From positions 124,001 through 188,000 of the forward strand of contig NZ_JACSQN010000006.1 of NCBI RefSeq assembly GCF_014836615.1: a DNA stretch of 64,000 bases, written 5' to 3'. Source of the DNA: Sporosarcina quadrami. Lineage in GTDB: Bacteria; Bacillota; Bacilli; Bacillales_A; Planococcaceae. The position numbers and the translations under genes were made by a program. This document shows, piece by piece, positions 17,666 through 24,715 of the stretch (positions are counted from its first letter, which is position 1; each line of letters begins with the position of its first letter). Under the pieces are notes generated by a model that did no database searches, was not told the DNA's origin, and saw only the letters and a list, made by a program, of their open reading frames with translations.

Positions 17666-17704
17666 GTGTGAAGATGAGTCTATTGCATATTGATTTATTG
17701 CAAT

Positions 17705-17732
17705 GAAAAAACCGCTTTTTTGCGGCTTTTTC
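17705..17732 (-). terminator. terminator overlapping the end of NERD1
   Basis: GAAAAAGCCGC with GCGGTTTTTTC on the minus strand, 6-nt A loop and a U-run. It overlaps the NERD1 stop codon and separates the gene from array A1. Confidence 0.75.
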
Positions 17733-18678
17733 ATTTCTTTGTGTATGTGATGTTGCGTGTGGCGCCGTGGCGTTTGAGATTTTGAGATCGTAGGACTACG
17801 CTTGTGGCTGAGCTGGATCTTAGTCCGAGAAAGAGTCTGAGTTGACGGTTTGTGAGTGTTGGGCTGACTAGTAGGAACCAGTCGTCTACGGATTTATTCA
17901 GGGCGGATTTGTTGTTCTTTTTGCATAGGTAGCAGAACCAAGAATGGCCAGGGATCCGGGTTGTAGGCTCGTTGCATGTGTTGCATAGGACTCCCCTTTT
18001 TAGCTCGTTTGGGGAGATGTTGTATTGTTTGCATGGGAAATCGGTCCACCACTTTTTGCGATGTAGCTGAATGGTTTTTGTGATTTTATTGATAGATGTG
18101 CTTGTAATTGTTTTTTCTTTTTTAAAGTGTGAGCGTATATAGAGCGGGATTTGCTTGGCGTATTTGACGATTGCTGTTTCAAGCGGAATCGGTATGTCTG
18201 TGTTGCTGTTGGCCATGACGATAAGTGCCTCGATCGGCATGTCCATATTGTGCTGATTAAGCCATTCTTTAAGTCCTGTTTTTGCTCTGTCTAATTGGTG
18301 GATTATGCAGTCGTATTTGTCCATTTGACCGTTTGGGGACGTTTTGATTGTTTTGCCTACTGTTTGATTGAATTGGATTGAACCTGAATAGTTTTTGATT
18401 TCAAGGAGATATGAGTTGTAAGGAGTGATGATCAGTGTGTCAATCTGAATGATATAGTCGGGGTTTATTTCCAACGTGATGTCTTTCAAGATTGATGTGC
18501 CCTGGGGGAAGGCGATTTCGTTCAGGATTTTGTCTACATAGCGTTCGCCGTCGTATCCGGCTTTAAGTTGGTGTGCCCTCTTGCTGATTGCTAGGTATCG
18601 GGGATGGCTGCTTGGTAATCTTGCTAGCAATCGTTGTAGTGGAAGTAATTCTTCGGGCGGGTTACGTTTTTCGTGTAT
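17731..18678 (-). CDS. NERD1: NERD nuclease-related protein with zinc ribbon and C-terminal wing domain
   Basis: Paralogue of the genes at 22479 and 62196. Counting from the TTG at 18630, the NERD core has 'YDGERYVD' (~26-33) and the PD-(D/E)xK-like pair D64 ('IQIDTLI') and E77-x-K79 ('LLEIKNY'). A Cys4 ribbon follows (CNTC...CYLC, near 222-240), then a basic tail ('TLTNRQLRLFLGL', 'LKRHGATRNI') resembling a winged helix. The start is unusual: homology and an AAAGGAG site point to an ATA at 18678, because both paralogues begin MIYK.R and this frame reads S-IHEKRN there; the first ordinary start, TTG 18630, would lose 16 conserved residues. Family A arrays flank both sides. Activity is inferred. 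Confidence 0.8.
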   Translation of the reverse strand: MHEKRNPPEELLPLQRLLARLPSSHPRYLAISKRAHQLKAGYDGERYVDKILNEIAFPQGTSILKDITLEINPDYIIQIDTLIITPYNSYLLEIKNYSGSIQFNQTVGKTIKTSPNGQMDKYDCIIHQLDRAKTGLKEWLNQHNMDMPIEALIVMANSNTDIPIPLETAIVKYAKQIPLYIRSHFKKEKTITSTSINKITKTIQLHRKKWWTDFPCKQYNISPNELKRGVLCNTCNEPTTRIPGHSWFCYLCKKNNKSALNKSVDDWFLLVSPTLTNRQLRLFLGLRSSSATSVVLRSQNLKRHGATRNITYTKK

Positions 18679-18760
18679 GGATAATCGCTCCTTTGTATTG
18701 AATATTCTTTGTTCTTTGATAGATTAGCATTTTGGTTGAGTCATAGCAAGTTAAGTGGCG

Positions 18761-18967
18761 TTGATTGTGTTGCGGGGCGGGATGGTTGTGTAGCGCTTGA
18801 GTTTGATTGCGTTGCGGAGAGGTTTGGTTGTGTTGCGCTTTCATTTGATTGTGTTGCTTGGATTTGATTGTGTTGCGGTGCTAGTTGATTGTGTTACGCG
18901 GGGAGTTGGTTGTGTAACGACGGTTCATGTAGTCGCGCTGGATGGGGCCTTACAAATTAGGGGTTGG
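18761..18967 (+). repeat. repeat array A2 (family A, 21-nt period) with end motif
   Basis: Eight units at 18761, 18782, 18803, 18824, 18845, 18864, 18885 and 18906, again one 19-nt unit (18845) in the same fifth place as in A1. The variable 7-mers follow the same order as in A1 (CTTGAGT, GAGAGGT, then CTTTCAT in place of CATTCAT, TTGGAT). It closes with CGCGCTGGATGG (18934) and TTACAAATTAG (18950), and A3 follows at once. Confidence 0.9.
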
Positions 18968-19226
18968 TTGTGTTGCGGGGCGGGATGGTTGTGTTGCGAT
19001 TGAGTTTGATTGTGTTGCGGAGAGGTTTGGTTGTGTTGCGCATCCATTTGATTGTGTTGCTTGGATTTGATTGTGTTGCGGTGCTGGTTGATTGTGTTAC
19101 GCGGAAAGTTGGTTGTGTTGCGGGATGGGATGGTTGTGTTGCGATTGAGTTTGATTGCGTTACGGAGAGGTTTGGTTGTGTTGTGGGTGTTTTGTTGTCG
19201 CGCTGAATGGGGTTTGACTAACTAGG
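18964..19226 (+). repeat. repeat array A3 (family A, 21-nt period) with end motif
   Basis: Twelve units from 18964 to 19193, all 21 nt apart except the unit at 19048 (19 nt). After seven units the order of variable pieces restarts (GGATGGG, ATTGAGT, GAGAGGT), so the array grew by block duplication. It closes with CGCGCTGAATGG (19199) and TTTGACTAACTAGG (19213). It lies just after the stop codon of the EamA gene. Confidence 0.9.
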
Positions 19227-19245
19227 CAGTTAAGGGAAGTGTTGG

Positions 19246-20160
19246 CTAGGCCGACGCTTCCCTTTTGTTTTTGTGTTTTTTGTAGAGGTCTTCTGCTGCT
19301 CCTGATCCGAGGATGACGCCGATGATGATGAAGGCGAAGCCGATTAGGTGGCGGCCGGTGATGATTTCTCCTAGGAAAAGTGCGGATCCGATTAGGGAGA
19401 AGAGTGTGTTCAGGTTCATGAAAATGGCGGCTTTGGATGGGCCGACTTTTCCGAGTGAGTAGTTGTAAAGCATGTGTCCGACGGCTGTTCCTAGGACGGC
19501 GCTTGCTGTGAATGCTGCCCAGAATGATGGCGGGACGGTTGTAAATTTGGTGATTTCACCTGGTTCTTGGATGAAGCTGATGATGATCAGGATGATGCTT
19601 CCTGTTGTTAACATGTACGCGGTGAGTAGTCTTGGGTCTAGTGTTCTTGCTGCTTTCGCGATTATCAAGAAAGAAAGAACTTGTGCGAGTATGGCTAGGA
19701 AGACGAATGTGTCGCCTAGTTTGAGGCCAGTTAGTCCTTGTTGGCCTGCGAGGACGACTGATCCGATGCCGATGAAGCCTGTGATGGCGCCGAGCCATTG
19801 GATTTTGGTCGGGTAGTTTCGCAGGATGAGTGCTGTAAGAATGGCGGTTAGGACGGGGCCGGTTCCTAGGATGAGGCCGGCGTTTGTGCCGGTTGTTCGG
19901 AAGAGGCCCATGTTGAGAAAGTAGTGGTGCATGACGACGTTGAGTGCTGCTCCGCCGATGATGTAGGGCCATTCTTTTTTGGTTGGTAGGCGGACGAGTT
20001 TGAATGCGCTAAGGATGATGAAGACGGTGATTCCGGCTGTGAGGATGCGGAATGCGGTCATGGTGACGGGTGTCATGAATGTGAGCATGTATTTGAGTAG
20101 GGGTAGGTTGAGTCCCCAGATGAGCATTGTTGTTGTGAGGATTGCGTATAGTTTCCACAT
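19246..20160 (-). CDS. EamA/DMT-family transporter
   Basis: A 304-residue membrane protein with ten predicted helices in two EamA repeats (first half ~1-145, second half ~150-295). Family marks include 'MLIWGLNLPLLKY', 'AFRILTAG' and in the second half 'LGTAVGHMLYNYSLGKVGPSKAAIFMNL' (landmark). The C-terminus is basic and cytoplasmic (DLYKKHKNKREASA). These proteins export small metabolites or amino acids; the substrate cannot be predicted. The start is ATG 20160 after AAGAAGG. It stands alone between arrays A3 and B1. Confidence 0.87.
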   Translation of the reverse strand: MWKLYAILTTTMLIWGLNLPLLKYMLTFMTPVTMTAFRILTAGITVFIILSAFKLVRLPTKKEWPYIIGGAALNVVMHHYFLNMGLFRTTGTNAGLILGTGPVLTAILTALILRNYPTKIQWLGAITGFIGIGSVVLAGQQGLTGLKLGDTFVFLAILAQVLSFLIIAKAARTLDPRLLTAYMLTTGSIILIIISFIQEPGEITKFTTVPPSFWAAFTASAVLGTAVGHMLYNYSLGKVGPSKAAIFMNLNTLFSLIGSALFLGEIITGRHLIGFAFIIIGVILGSGAAEDLYKKHKNKREASA

Positions 20161-20235
20161 TTCGGGTTGCCTTCTTTCTAGTTGGTGTTTGGTAGATTTG
20201 ATTATACAGGAAGATGGATTGGGAATGTGAGGGTT

Positions 20236-20318
20236 TATGGAGTTTGAGTGGGAGTTATGGAGTTTTGCGCGGAGTTATGGACTTCTGCAGAGAGATATGG
20301 ACTTATGGATTGTAAAAG
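20236..20318 (+). repeat. repeat array B1 (family B, 20-nt period)
   Basis: Four units with TATGGA at 20236, 20256, 20276 and 20296, exactly 20 nt apart. Core GTTATGGAGTTTTG or GTTATGGACTTCTG plus a 6-nt variable piece. It lies between the end of panF and the start of the EamA gene. No end motif is seen. A hairpin (AAGCGGACTTCC / GGGAGTCCGCTT, 20316-20347) follows and may terminate panF. Confidence 0.85.
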
Positions 20319-20354
20319 CGGACTTCCGGTTGTGGGAGTCCGCTTTTGGTTGAT

Positions 20355-21797
20355 TCAAAACCTGAAGGCTTTTCGCTGGATGGCGAGGGAGCCGATGATG
20401 TAGGCGATTAGGGACAGTAGGATTGGGAGTGTTACTGTGTGTACGCCGAATAGGTTGCCGTTTGTTGTGTTGTAGAAATGGATGGCGATGTAGCTGGCGA
20501 TGCCTGTGATCATGCTTAGTATTGCTCCGTATTTGTTGCCGTATTTCCAGTAGAGTCCGAGGACGATTGGCCAGATGAAGGCGGCCTCTAGTCCACCGAA
20601 GGCGAATAGGTTCAGGAAGATGAGCAGGTCGGGCGGCTGCAGGGCTAGGAGGAAGACGATGGTTCCTAGTAGGGCTGTGACGCCAATGCTGATTTGTTTG
20701 ATGCGTTTTTCAGTTGCTTCGGGTTTGATGAAGTTGATGTAGACGTCTTTGACGATTGCTGAGCTGACGAGCAAAAGTAGTGAGTCTACTGTGGACATGA
20801 TGGCCGCCATTGGTGCCGCGAGGACGACGCCCGCTAACCATGGGGGCAATACTTCTAGCGCGATTAACGGAATGACTTTGTCCCCTACGTCGATTCCTGG
20901 TAGTACGGGGCGCGCGAAGATGCCGATCAGGTGCATGTTGAGCATGATGAAGCCTGTGACGATTGTGCCGATGACGAGTGCCCGGTGCATAGCGCGGGAG
21001 CTTTTGTAGCTCATGGCGCGGACGGCCATTTGCGGGAGTCCGACGACGCCGACGCCGACGAGTATCCAGAAGGAGGATATGTAGGCGGGTGTGAGTGATC
21101 CGTCTGCTCCGTATGGCGTGACGAGTCTCGGGTTTTCATTGAGCAAATCTTGCATGATGGCTGGTACTCCCCCGCCGGCGATGATGACGCCGATGAGGAG
21201 GATGAGTGTGCCGATGACCATGATGGCTCCTTGGACGGCGTCGGTCAGTGCGACTGCGCGGAATCCGCCGATTGTCACGTAGACGAGGACGGAAATCGCG
21301 AAGATGAATAGTGCTGATGTGTATTGTAATCCGGTTAGTGATTCGATGAGCCGCGCGCCGCCGACCCATTGTGCGGTCATGGCGGAAAATAGGAATATGA
21401 TAATTGCGAGTGCTGAAAGAATTGCGACGGCTGAGCTGTTGTAACGTGCCTTTAGGAAGTCGATCATTGTGATGGCGTTGTATTTGCGTGCTAGGATTGC
21501 GAATTTCTTTCCTAGGATAAGTAGGACGAAATAGCCTGTGACGACTTGGCTCATGGCGAGCAGGATCCAGCCGAAGCCGACTGTGTAGGCGGTTCCGGGG
21601 CCACCGAGGAAGCTGGATGCGCTGCCGTATGTGGCGACCATTGTCATGGCGAGGACGAAGCCGCCGAGTTCGCGTCCTCCTAGGAAGTATTCTTGGAGGA
21701 ATCCGGTTTTACCACCCATTTGTTTAGATGCAATGAATCCGACGGCGAAGATCGCGAGTAGGAAGATGATGAGCGGGATGATGACTTGGATGTTCAT
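20355..21797 (-). CDS. panF: sodium/pantothenate symporter
   Basis: A 480-residue sodium:solute symporter with 13 predicted membrane segments. It begins at the membrane ('IIPLIIFLLAIFAVGFIAS') and carries family blocks 'FLQEYFLGGRELGGFVLAMTM', 'ATYGSASSFLGGPGTAY' and 'AAPMAAIMSTVDSLLLLVSSA', typical of PanF, which imports pantothenate with Na+ for coenzyme A synthesis. The partner gene yhdT overlaps its start by 4 nt, the usual bacterial yhdT-panF arrangement, and this supports the substrate call. Confidence 0.9.
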   Translation of the reverse strand: MNIQVIIPLIIFLLAIFAVGFIASKQMGGKTGFLQEYFLGGRELGGFVLAMTMVATYGSASSFLGGPGTAYTVGFGWILLAMSQVVTGYFVLLILGKKFAILARKYNAITMIDFLKARYNSSAVAILSALAIIIFLFSAMTAQWVGGARLIESLTGLQYTSALFIFAISVLVYVTIGGFRAVALTDAVQGAIMVIGTLILLIGVIIAGGGVPAIMQDLLNENPRLVTPYGADGSLTPAYISSFWILVGVGVVGLPQMAVRAMSYKSSRAMHRALVIGTIVTGFIMLNMHLIGIFARPVLPGIDVGDKVIPLIALEVLPPWLAGVVLAAPMAAIMSTVDSLLLLVSSAIVKDVYINFIKPEATEKRIKQISIGVTALLGTIVFLLALQPPDLLIFLNLFAFGGLEAAFIWPIVLGLYWKYGNKYGAILSMITGIASYIAIHFYNTTNGNLFGVHTVTLPILLSLIAYIIGSLAIQRKAFRF

Positions 21798-22111
21798 GGC
21801 GTTTGGGAGTCCTCCTTTTGTTGGTCGGGTTCAGGTTCGAGTGAGACTTCGGTTAGTGCGTATTTTGTGATGACGATGACGAGTGCGGACATTAGGATGA
21901 AGCCGATGACGCAGCTGTAGAAGAACCAGTCGGGCAGGCCGAATGTGTATGTGTATTGTTCGGGTGGGCGGTTGCCGAGTCCGTAGGCGAAGCCGAACCA
22001 CCAGATGAAGTTGAATATGGCTAGTGCGATGCCGATTTTTGCTTCTTTATGGGCGATTTTGAAGCGCGGATCGGGTTTGTAGGTTTTTTGCGTTTGCGGG
22101 TTGGTTGGCAT
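21794..22111 (-). CDS. yhdT: YhdT family (DUF997) small membrane protein
   Basis: A 105-residue protein with two membrane helices (GIALAIFNFIWWFGFAYGL, ~28-46, and FFYSCVIGFILMSALVIVIT, ~63-82) separated by the short 'GNRPPEQYTYTFGLPDW' loop that marks YhdT. The C-terminal tail is acidic and cytoplasmic. YhdT is found almost always beside panF, and the two overlap here as ATGA, so they are probably co-translated. Its biochemical role is not established. The ATG follows a GGAG site. Confidence 0.88.
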   Translation of the reverse strand: MPTNPQTQKTYKPDPRFKIAHKEAKIGIALAIFNFIWWFGFAYGLGNRPPEQYTYTFGLPDWFFYSCVIGFILMSALVIVITKYALTEVSLEPEPDQQKEDSQTP

Positions 22112-22204
22112 GATGTGGGCTCCTTTCTTGTTTGTGTGCGATTTTGTTGTTTGGGTTGATTATACAGGATTGCGTGGTAGATGGAATAGTGAGTTTTGCT
22201 TGGT

Positions 22205-22440
22205 TATGGAGTTTTGCGGGCGGTTATGGAGTTTTAGGGAAAGTTATGAAGTTTTGCATGAGGATATGGACTTTTGTGAGGAGTTATGGACTTTTGCTAT
22301 GAGATATGGACTTTTGGGATTAGCCGAGAGGTCGCGGGAGTTTTTTGTTGAAGGGATTGCTTGTTGCGCTGAATGATTTTTACAAATTAGAGGGGTTGGC
22401 TTTATAAAGTTTTGCATGTGGATATGGACTTTTGGGTGGT
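22205..22440 (+). repeat. repeat array B2 (family B, 20-nt period) with end motif
   Basis: Six units with TATGGA or TATGAA at 22205, 22225, 22245, 22265, 22285 and 22305, exactly 20 nt apart. Then comes the end motif (TGCGCTGAATG at 22365, TTTTTACAAATTAG at 22377) and two more units (22403, 22423). Earlier units carry GAGTTTTG and later ones GACTTTTG, the same order as in B3 and B1. It lies just past the stop codon of NERD2. Confidence 0.9.
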
Positions 22441-22478
22441 GATGAGGAAGGAAAAGCGCTTCGATATGGGAGCGCTTC

Positions 22479-23441
22479 TTAGGTATTGGTGATTTTTTGT
22501 TGTTTGTAGTGAATGCCTCTTCGTTCGCCGTGTTGTATTAGGTTGGATTTTTTAAGTAGAGTTCGGGCTACATTCGGGTTGGGTTGTTTGCTGAATTGGC
22601 GAAATTCACGGTTAGTTATGGTCGGTTGGATGAGCATGAACCATTCTTCGATTGTGTGTAAGTGAGCATGTTTATCGTGATAACTACATGGGCAATTCCA
22701 TTTTTCTGTTCTCCATTTCATTCCGATTTGTTGGCATGATGGACAGAGGACGCCTGGTTGAATTTCGGATGGTTTGATTCCATAGCGCTTTGAGATTGGA
22801 AATGGATTGAATTCTTTATGGTGTTTGGCTAATTCACGGGCTACTTTTTTGATGGTTTTTTCGTTAAGTGATTGCGGTTGGATGGGTAAGGATTCGAGAT
22901 ATGTGGGGGCTTCGTCGTTGGATAGGATTTTCATTTCCAAGTTTGTGCTTTCTATAGAAAGTTCGTTTGTGTTTGCGAATGTGATAAGGCCATCGATGGG
23001 GGTGCGTATGCCTTTTTTGATTAACCATTTTTGAAGATGGCGTATTTTCCGTTTTACTTCATTAATTACATTTGGACGGGCTTTACGGTCGCCGTTTTTG
23101 TATGTCTTGATGAATTGCATGGGGTTTTCTGTGATGACGGTTTTTTCGGCGTAATTTTTCACTTCGATGACGATGATGGTTGATGGTGTAATGAGAAGCG
23201 CATCGATTTGAAAATAGATTCTGTTGTTCTGGAGGTAGAGATCGTTCAGGATGGCGTATGGATAGTCGGGATTGAAGTCGGTCATGTAGGCGTCAAATTC
23301 GAGTTCTCCTGCGTAACCGGCTTGGATGGCGTAAAGTTCTTTTTGGATGATGTACTTTTTTTCGTGGTGCCGCGACAGGCGTTTGTCGAGTGATTGGAGT
23401 GCTTTGAGTTCGTTGGGCATTGTGCGCGTTTTGTAGATCAT
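22479..23441 (-). CDS. NERD2: NERD nuclease-related protein with zinc ribbon and C-terminal wing domain
   Basis: A 320-residue paralogue of NERD1 and NERD3. The NERD core has 'AGELEFD' (E46), D80 ('YFQIDALL') and E93-x-K95 ('VIEVKNY'), so the PD-(D/E)xK-like set looks intact. The ribbon is CPSC...CPC, with one residue fewer in the second knuckle than in the paralogues, followed by His-rich 'SYHDKHAH'. The tail 'TITNREFRQFSKQPN' and 'LIQHGERRGIHY' resembles a winged helix. The start is ATG 23441 (MIYKTR) after GAGGTG, 7 nt away. Family B arrays flank both sides. No signal peptide or membrane segment, so it should be cytoplasmic. Nuclease activity and targets are unproven. Confidence 0.85.
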   Translation of the reverse strand: MIYKTRTMPNELKALQSLDKRLSRHHEKKYIIQKELYAIQAGYAGELEFDAYMTDFNPDYPYAILNDLYLQNNRIYFQIDALLITPSTIIVIEVKNYAEKTVITENPMQFIKTYKNGDRKARPNVINEVKRKIRHLQKWLIKKGIRTPIDGLITFANTNELSIESTNLEMKILSNDEAPTYLESLPIQPQSLNEKTIKKVARELAKHHKEFNPFPISKRYGIKPSEIQPGVLCPSCQQIGMKWRTEKWNCPCSYHDKHAHLHTIEEWFMLIQPTITNREFRQFSKQPNPNVARTLLKKSNLIQHGERRGIHYKQQKITNT

Positions 23442-23564
23442 GATTTTCACCTCGAGTTTAGTGTAGCTTGATTGTGGATGGAATGGAATGCTTTTTGGCA
23501 AAGTGGATTTTTCGTGAGGTTTCTAGTGGGGAATTTCGAATTTGCGGGGTGATTTTTTTGTCGT

Positions 23565-23684
23565 TATGGAGTTTTGCGTGTAGTTATGGAGTTTTCGGGA
23601 GAGATATGGAGTTTTGTAGTCGGTTATGGAGTTTTGGTTGAAGTTATGGACTTTTGTAAGCGGTTATGGACTTTTGATGATTGA
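23565..23684 (+). repeat. repeat array B3 (family B, 20-nt period)
   Basis: Six units with TATGGA at 23565, 23585, 23605, 23625, 23645 and 23665, exactly 20 nt apart. The first four have GAGTTTT and the last two GACTTTTG. It lies between the start of NERD2 and the end of the exonuclease gene. No copy of the end motif is visible. Confidence 0.9.
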
Positions 23685-23691
23685 GACATTA

Positions 23692-23718
23692 AAAAAACCG
23701 CTCCTTTGGCGGTTTTTT
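23692..23718 (-). terminator. terminator of the exonuclease gene
   Basis: AAAAAACCGC / GCGGTTTTTT with a 7-nt loop, overlapping the stop codon at 23717-23719. Confidence 0.85.
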
Positions 23719-24322
23719 ATTGGGTGCAGTATTGGTAGATGGCGGCGGTGGCTAGGCAGTCGCCGATAGCGTCGTGGGCGTCGTGTTCGAGTTGCAGGTA
23801 GTCGGCGAGGGTGCCGAGTTTATGGTTTGGTGTTTCGATTATCGTTTTGCGTGCTAGTTTGACAGTGTCGATGACGGTGTATTCTGGTATGGTGATGCCT
23901 TCGAGGTTGTCGAGCGCGTATAGGAAACCCATGTCGAAGGAGGCGTTGTGGGCGATGATGGGTAGGTCCCCGATGAATTGGATGAGTTCGTCGATTTTGT
24001 TTTCGATTGTTGGGGCCATTTCGACCATTTCGTTGGAGATGCCGGTAAGTCTTGTGATGGTTAGCGGGATGTGACGTTCTGGATTGATAAAGGTATTGAG
24101 TAGTTCTGTCTGTTCATGATTGAAGTATTTGAGGGCACCGATTTGAATGATTCGGTCTGCGCCTGCACGGAATCCGGTTGTCTCAAAATCCAGGACGACG
24201 TAATCGGTTACAGGTTTTGTTGTTGTTTTGTATTTCTTCTTTTTGGAGGCTCTGCGTGCGTTCCAGTTTTGGATGTCTTCTTTTTTCTGTAGTAGCTCCG
24301 AAGCTTTTCGGTTTGGGCTCAT
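23717..24322 (-). CDS. DnaQ-like DEDDh 3'-5' exonuclease
   Basis: A 201-residue protein with the exonuclease fold from residue ~40. ExoI is 'YVVLDFETTGF' (Asp, Glu), ExoII 'PIIAHNASFDMGFL' (Asp) and ExoIII 'HDAIGDCLATAAIY' (His, Asp), so all five DEDDh residues are present. The N-terminal 35 residues are basic and lysine-rich. It resembles stand-alone DnaQ/PolC-epsilon-like exonucleases of Bacilli that trim DNA or RNA ends. It is transcribed alone, upstream of array B3 and NERD2. Whether it cooperates with NERD2 is unknown. Confidence 0.88.
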   Translation of the reverse strand: MSPNRKASELLQKKEDIQNWNARRASKKKKYKTTTKPVTDYVVLDFETTGFRAGADRIIQIGALKYFNHEQTELLNTFINPERHIPLTITRLTGISNEMVEMAPTIENKIDELIQFIGDLPIIAHNASFDMGFLYALDNLEGITIPEYTVIDTVKLARKTIIETPNHKLGTLADYLQLEHDAHDAIGDCLATAAIYQYCTQ

Positions 24323-24429
24323 CTTGGATGCACATCCCTTATTTTTTTCAAATGTTTCACTCTATTACTATATAACACGTTATCTAAAGTATTAAACTAA
24401 AAATAATATTTCAGCGCTTGCTTTATCGG

Positions 24430-24458
24430 TTGTAATGTGCGTGCTTGCATGCTATTAT
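24430..24458 (+). promoter_or_regulatory. probable promoter of the MFS exporter
   Basis: TTGTAA, a 17-nt spacer, then TATTAT, giving a leader of about 250 nt before the exporter start codon. Confidence 0.6.
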
Positions 24459-24524
24459 AGCCCTACATTTTCATTCTGGAGATAGTAACTATTATATTCC
24501 AAATCATGTTAAATGACTAATTAA

Positions 24525-24575
24525 ATGGCTCTGCTTATGGGGAGTAATGTGAAACGAGTTGCTTTCAAAATTTAA
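24525..24575 (+). CDS. candidate 16-codon leader peptide upstream of the MFS exporter
   Basis: A short frame from ATG 24525 to TAA 24575 encoding MALLMGSNVKRVAFKI. It ends 13 nt before an intrinsic terminator (24588-24614) inside the long leader of the exporter gene, the layout of ribosome-mediated attenuation of drug-resistance genes. There is no good ribosome site before the ATG, so translation is uncertain. Confidence 0.35.
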   Translation: MALLMGSNVKRVAFKI

Positions 24576-24587
24576 TGATAAAGTATA

Positions 24588-24614
24588 AGAGACGGGACTT
24601 TCCCGCTCTTTTTT
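24588..24614 (+). terminator. intrinsic terminator in the MFS leader (candidate attenuator)
   Basis: GAGACGGGA / TCCCGCTC (one bulged A) with a 3-nt loop, followed by TTTTTT. It points into the exporter gene and no listed gene ends before it, so it probably attenuates transcription of the exporter. I could not define an anti-terminator pairing by eye. Confidence 0.65.
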
Positions 24615-24715
24615 ATTGTTTTACTAATGCTTTTATTTTTTTTGAGGGAGCTCCTTTTTGACTACTTTTACGGAACAACGCCAACAATAATTAAGTGGAC
24701 GAGAGGAGTTTTATT

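Noticed and set aside
17460..19226. CRISPR array
   Set aside because: Units are only 19-21 nt with 7-nt variable parts that recur in fixed order, with no palindromic repeat, no 30-40-nt spacers and no cas genes nearby.
17400..24000. Insertion sequence or transposon carrying the NERD genes
   Set aside because: No transposase, recombinase, terminal inverted repeats or target-site duplication could be found around any of the three NERD genes.
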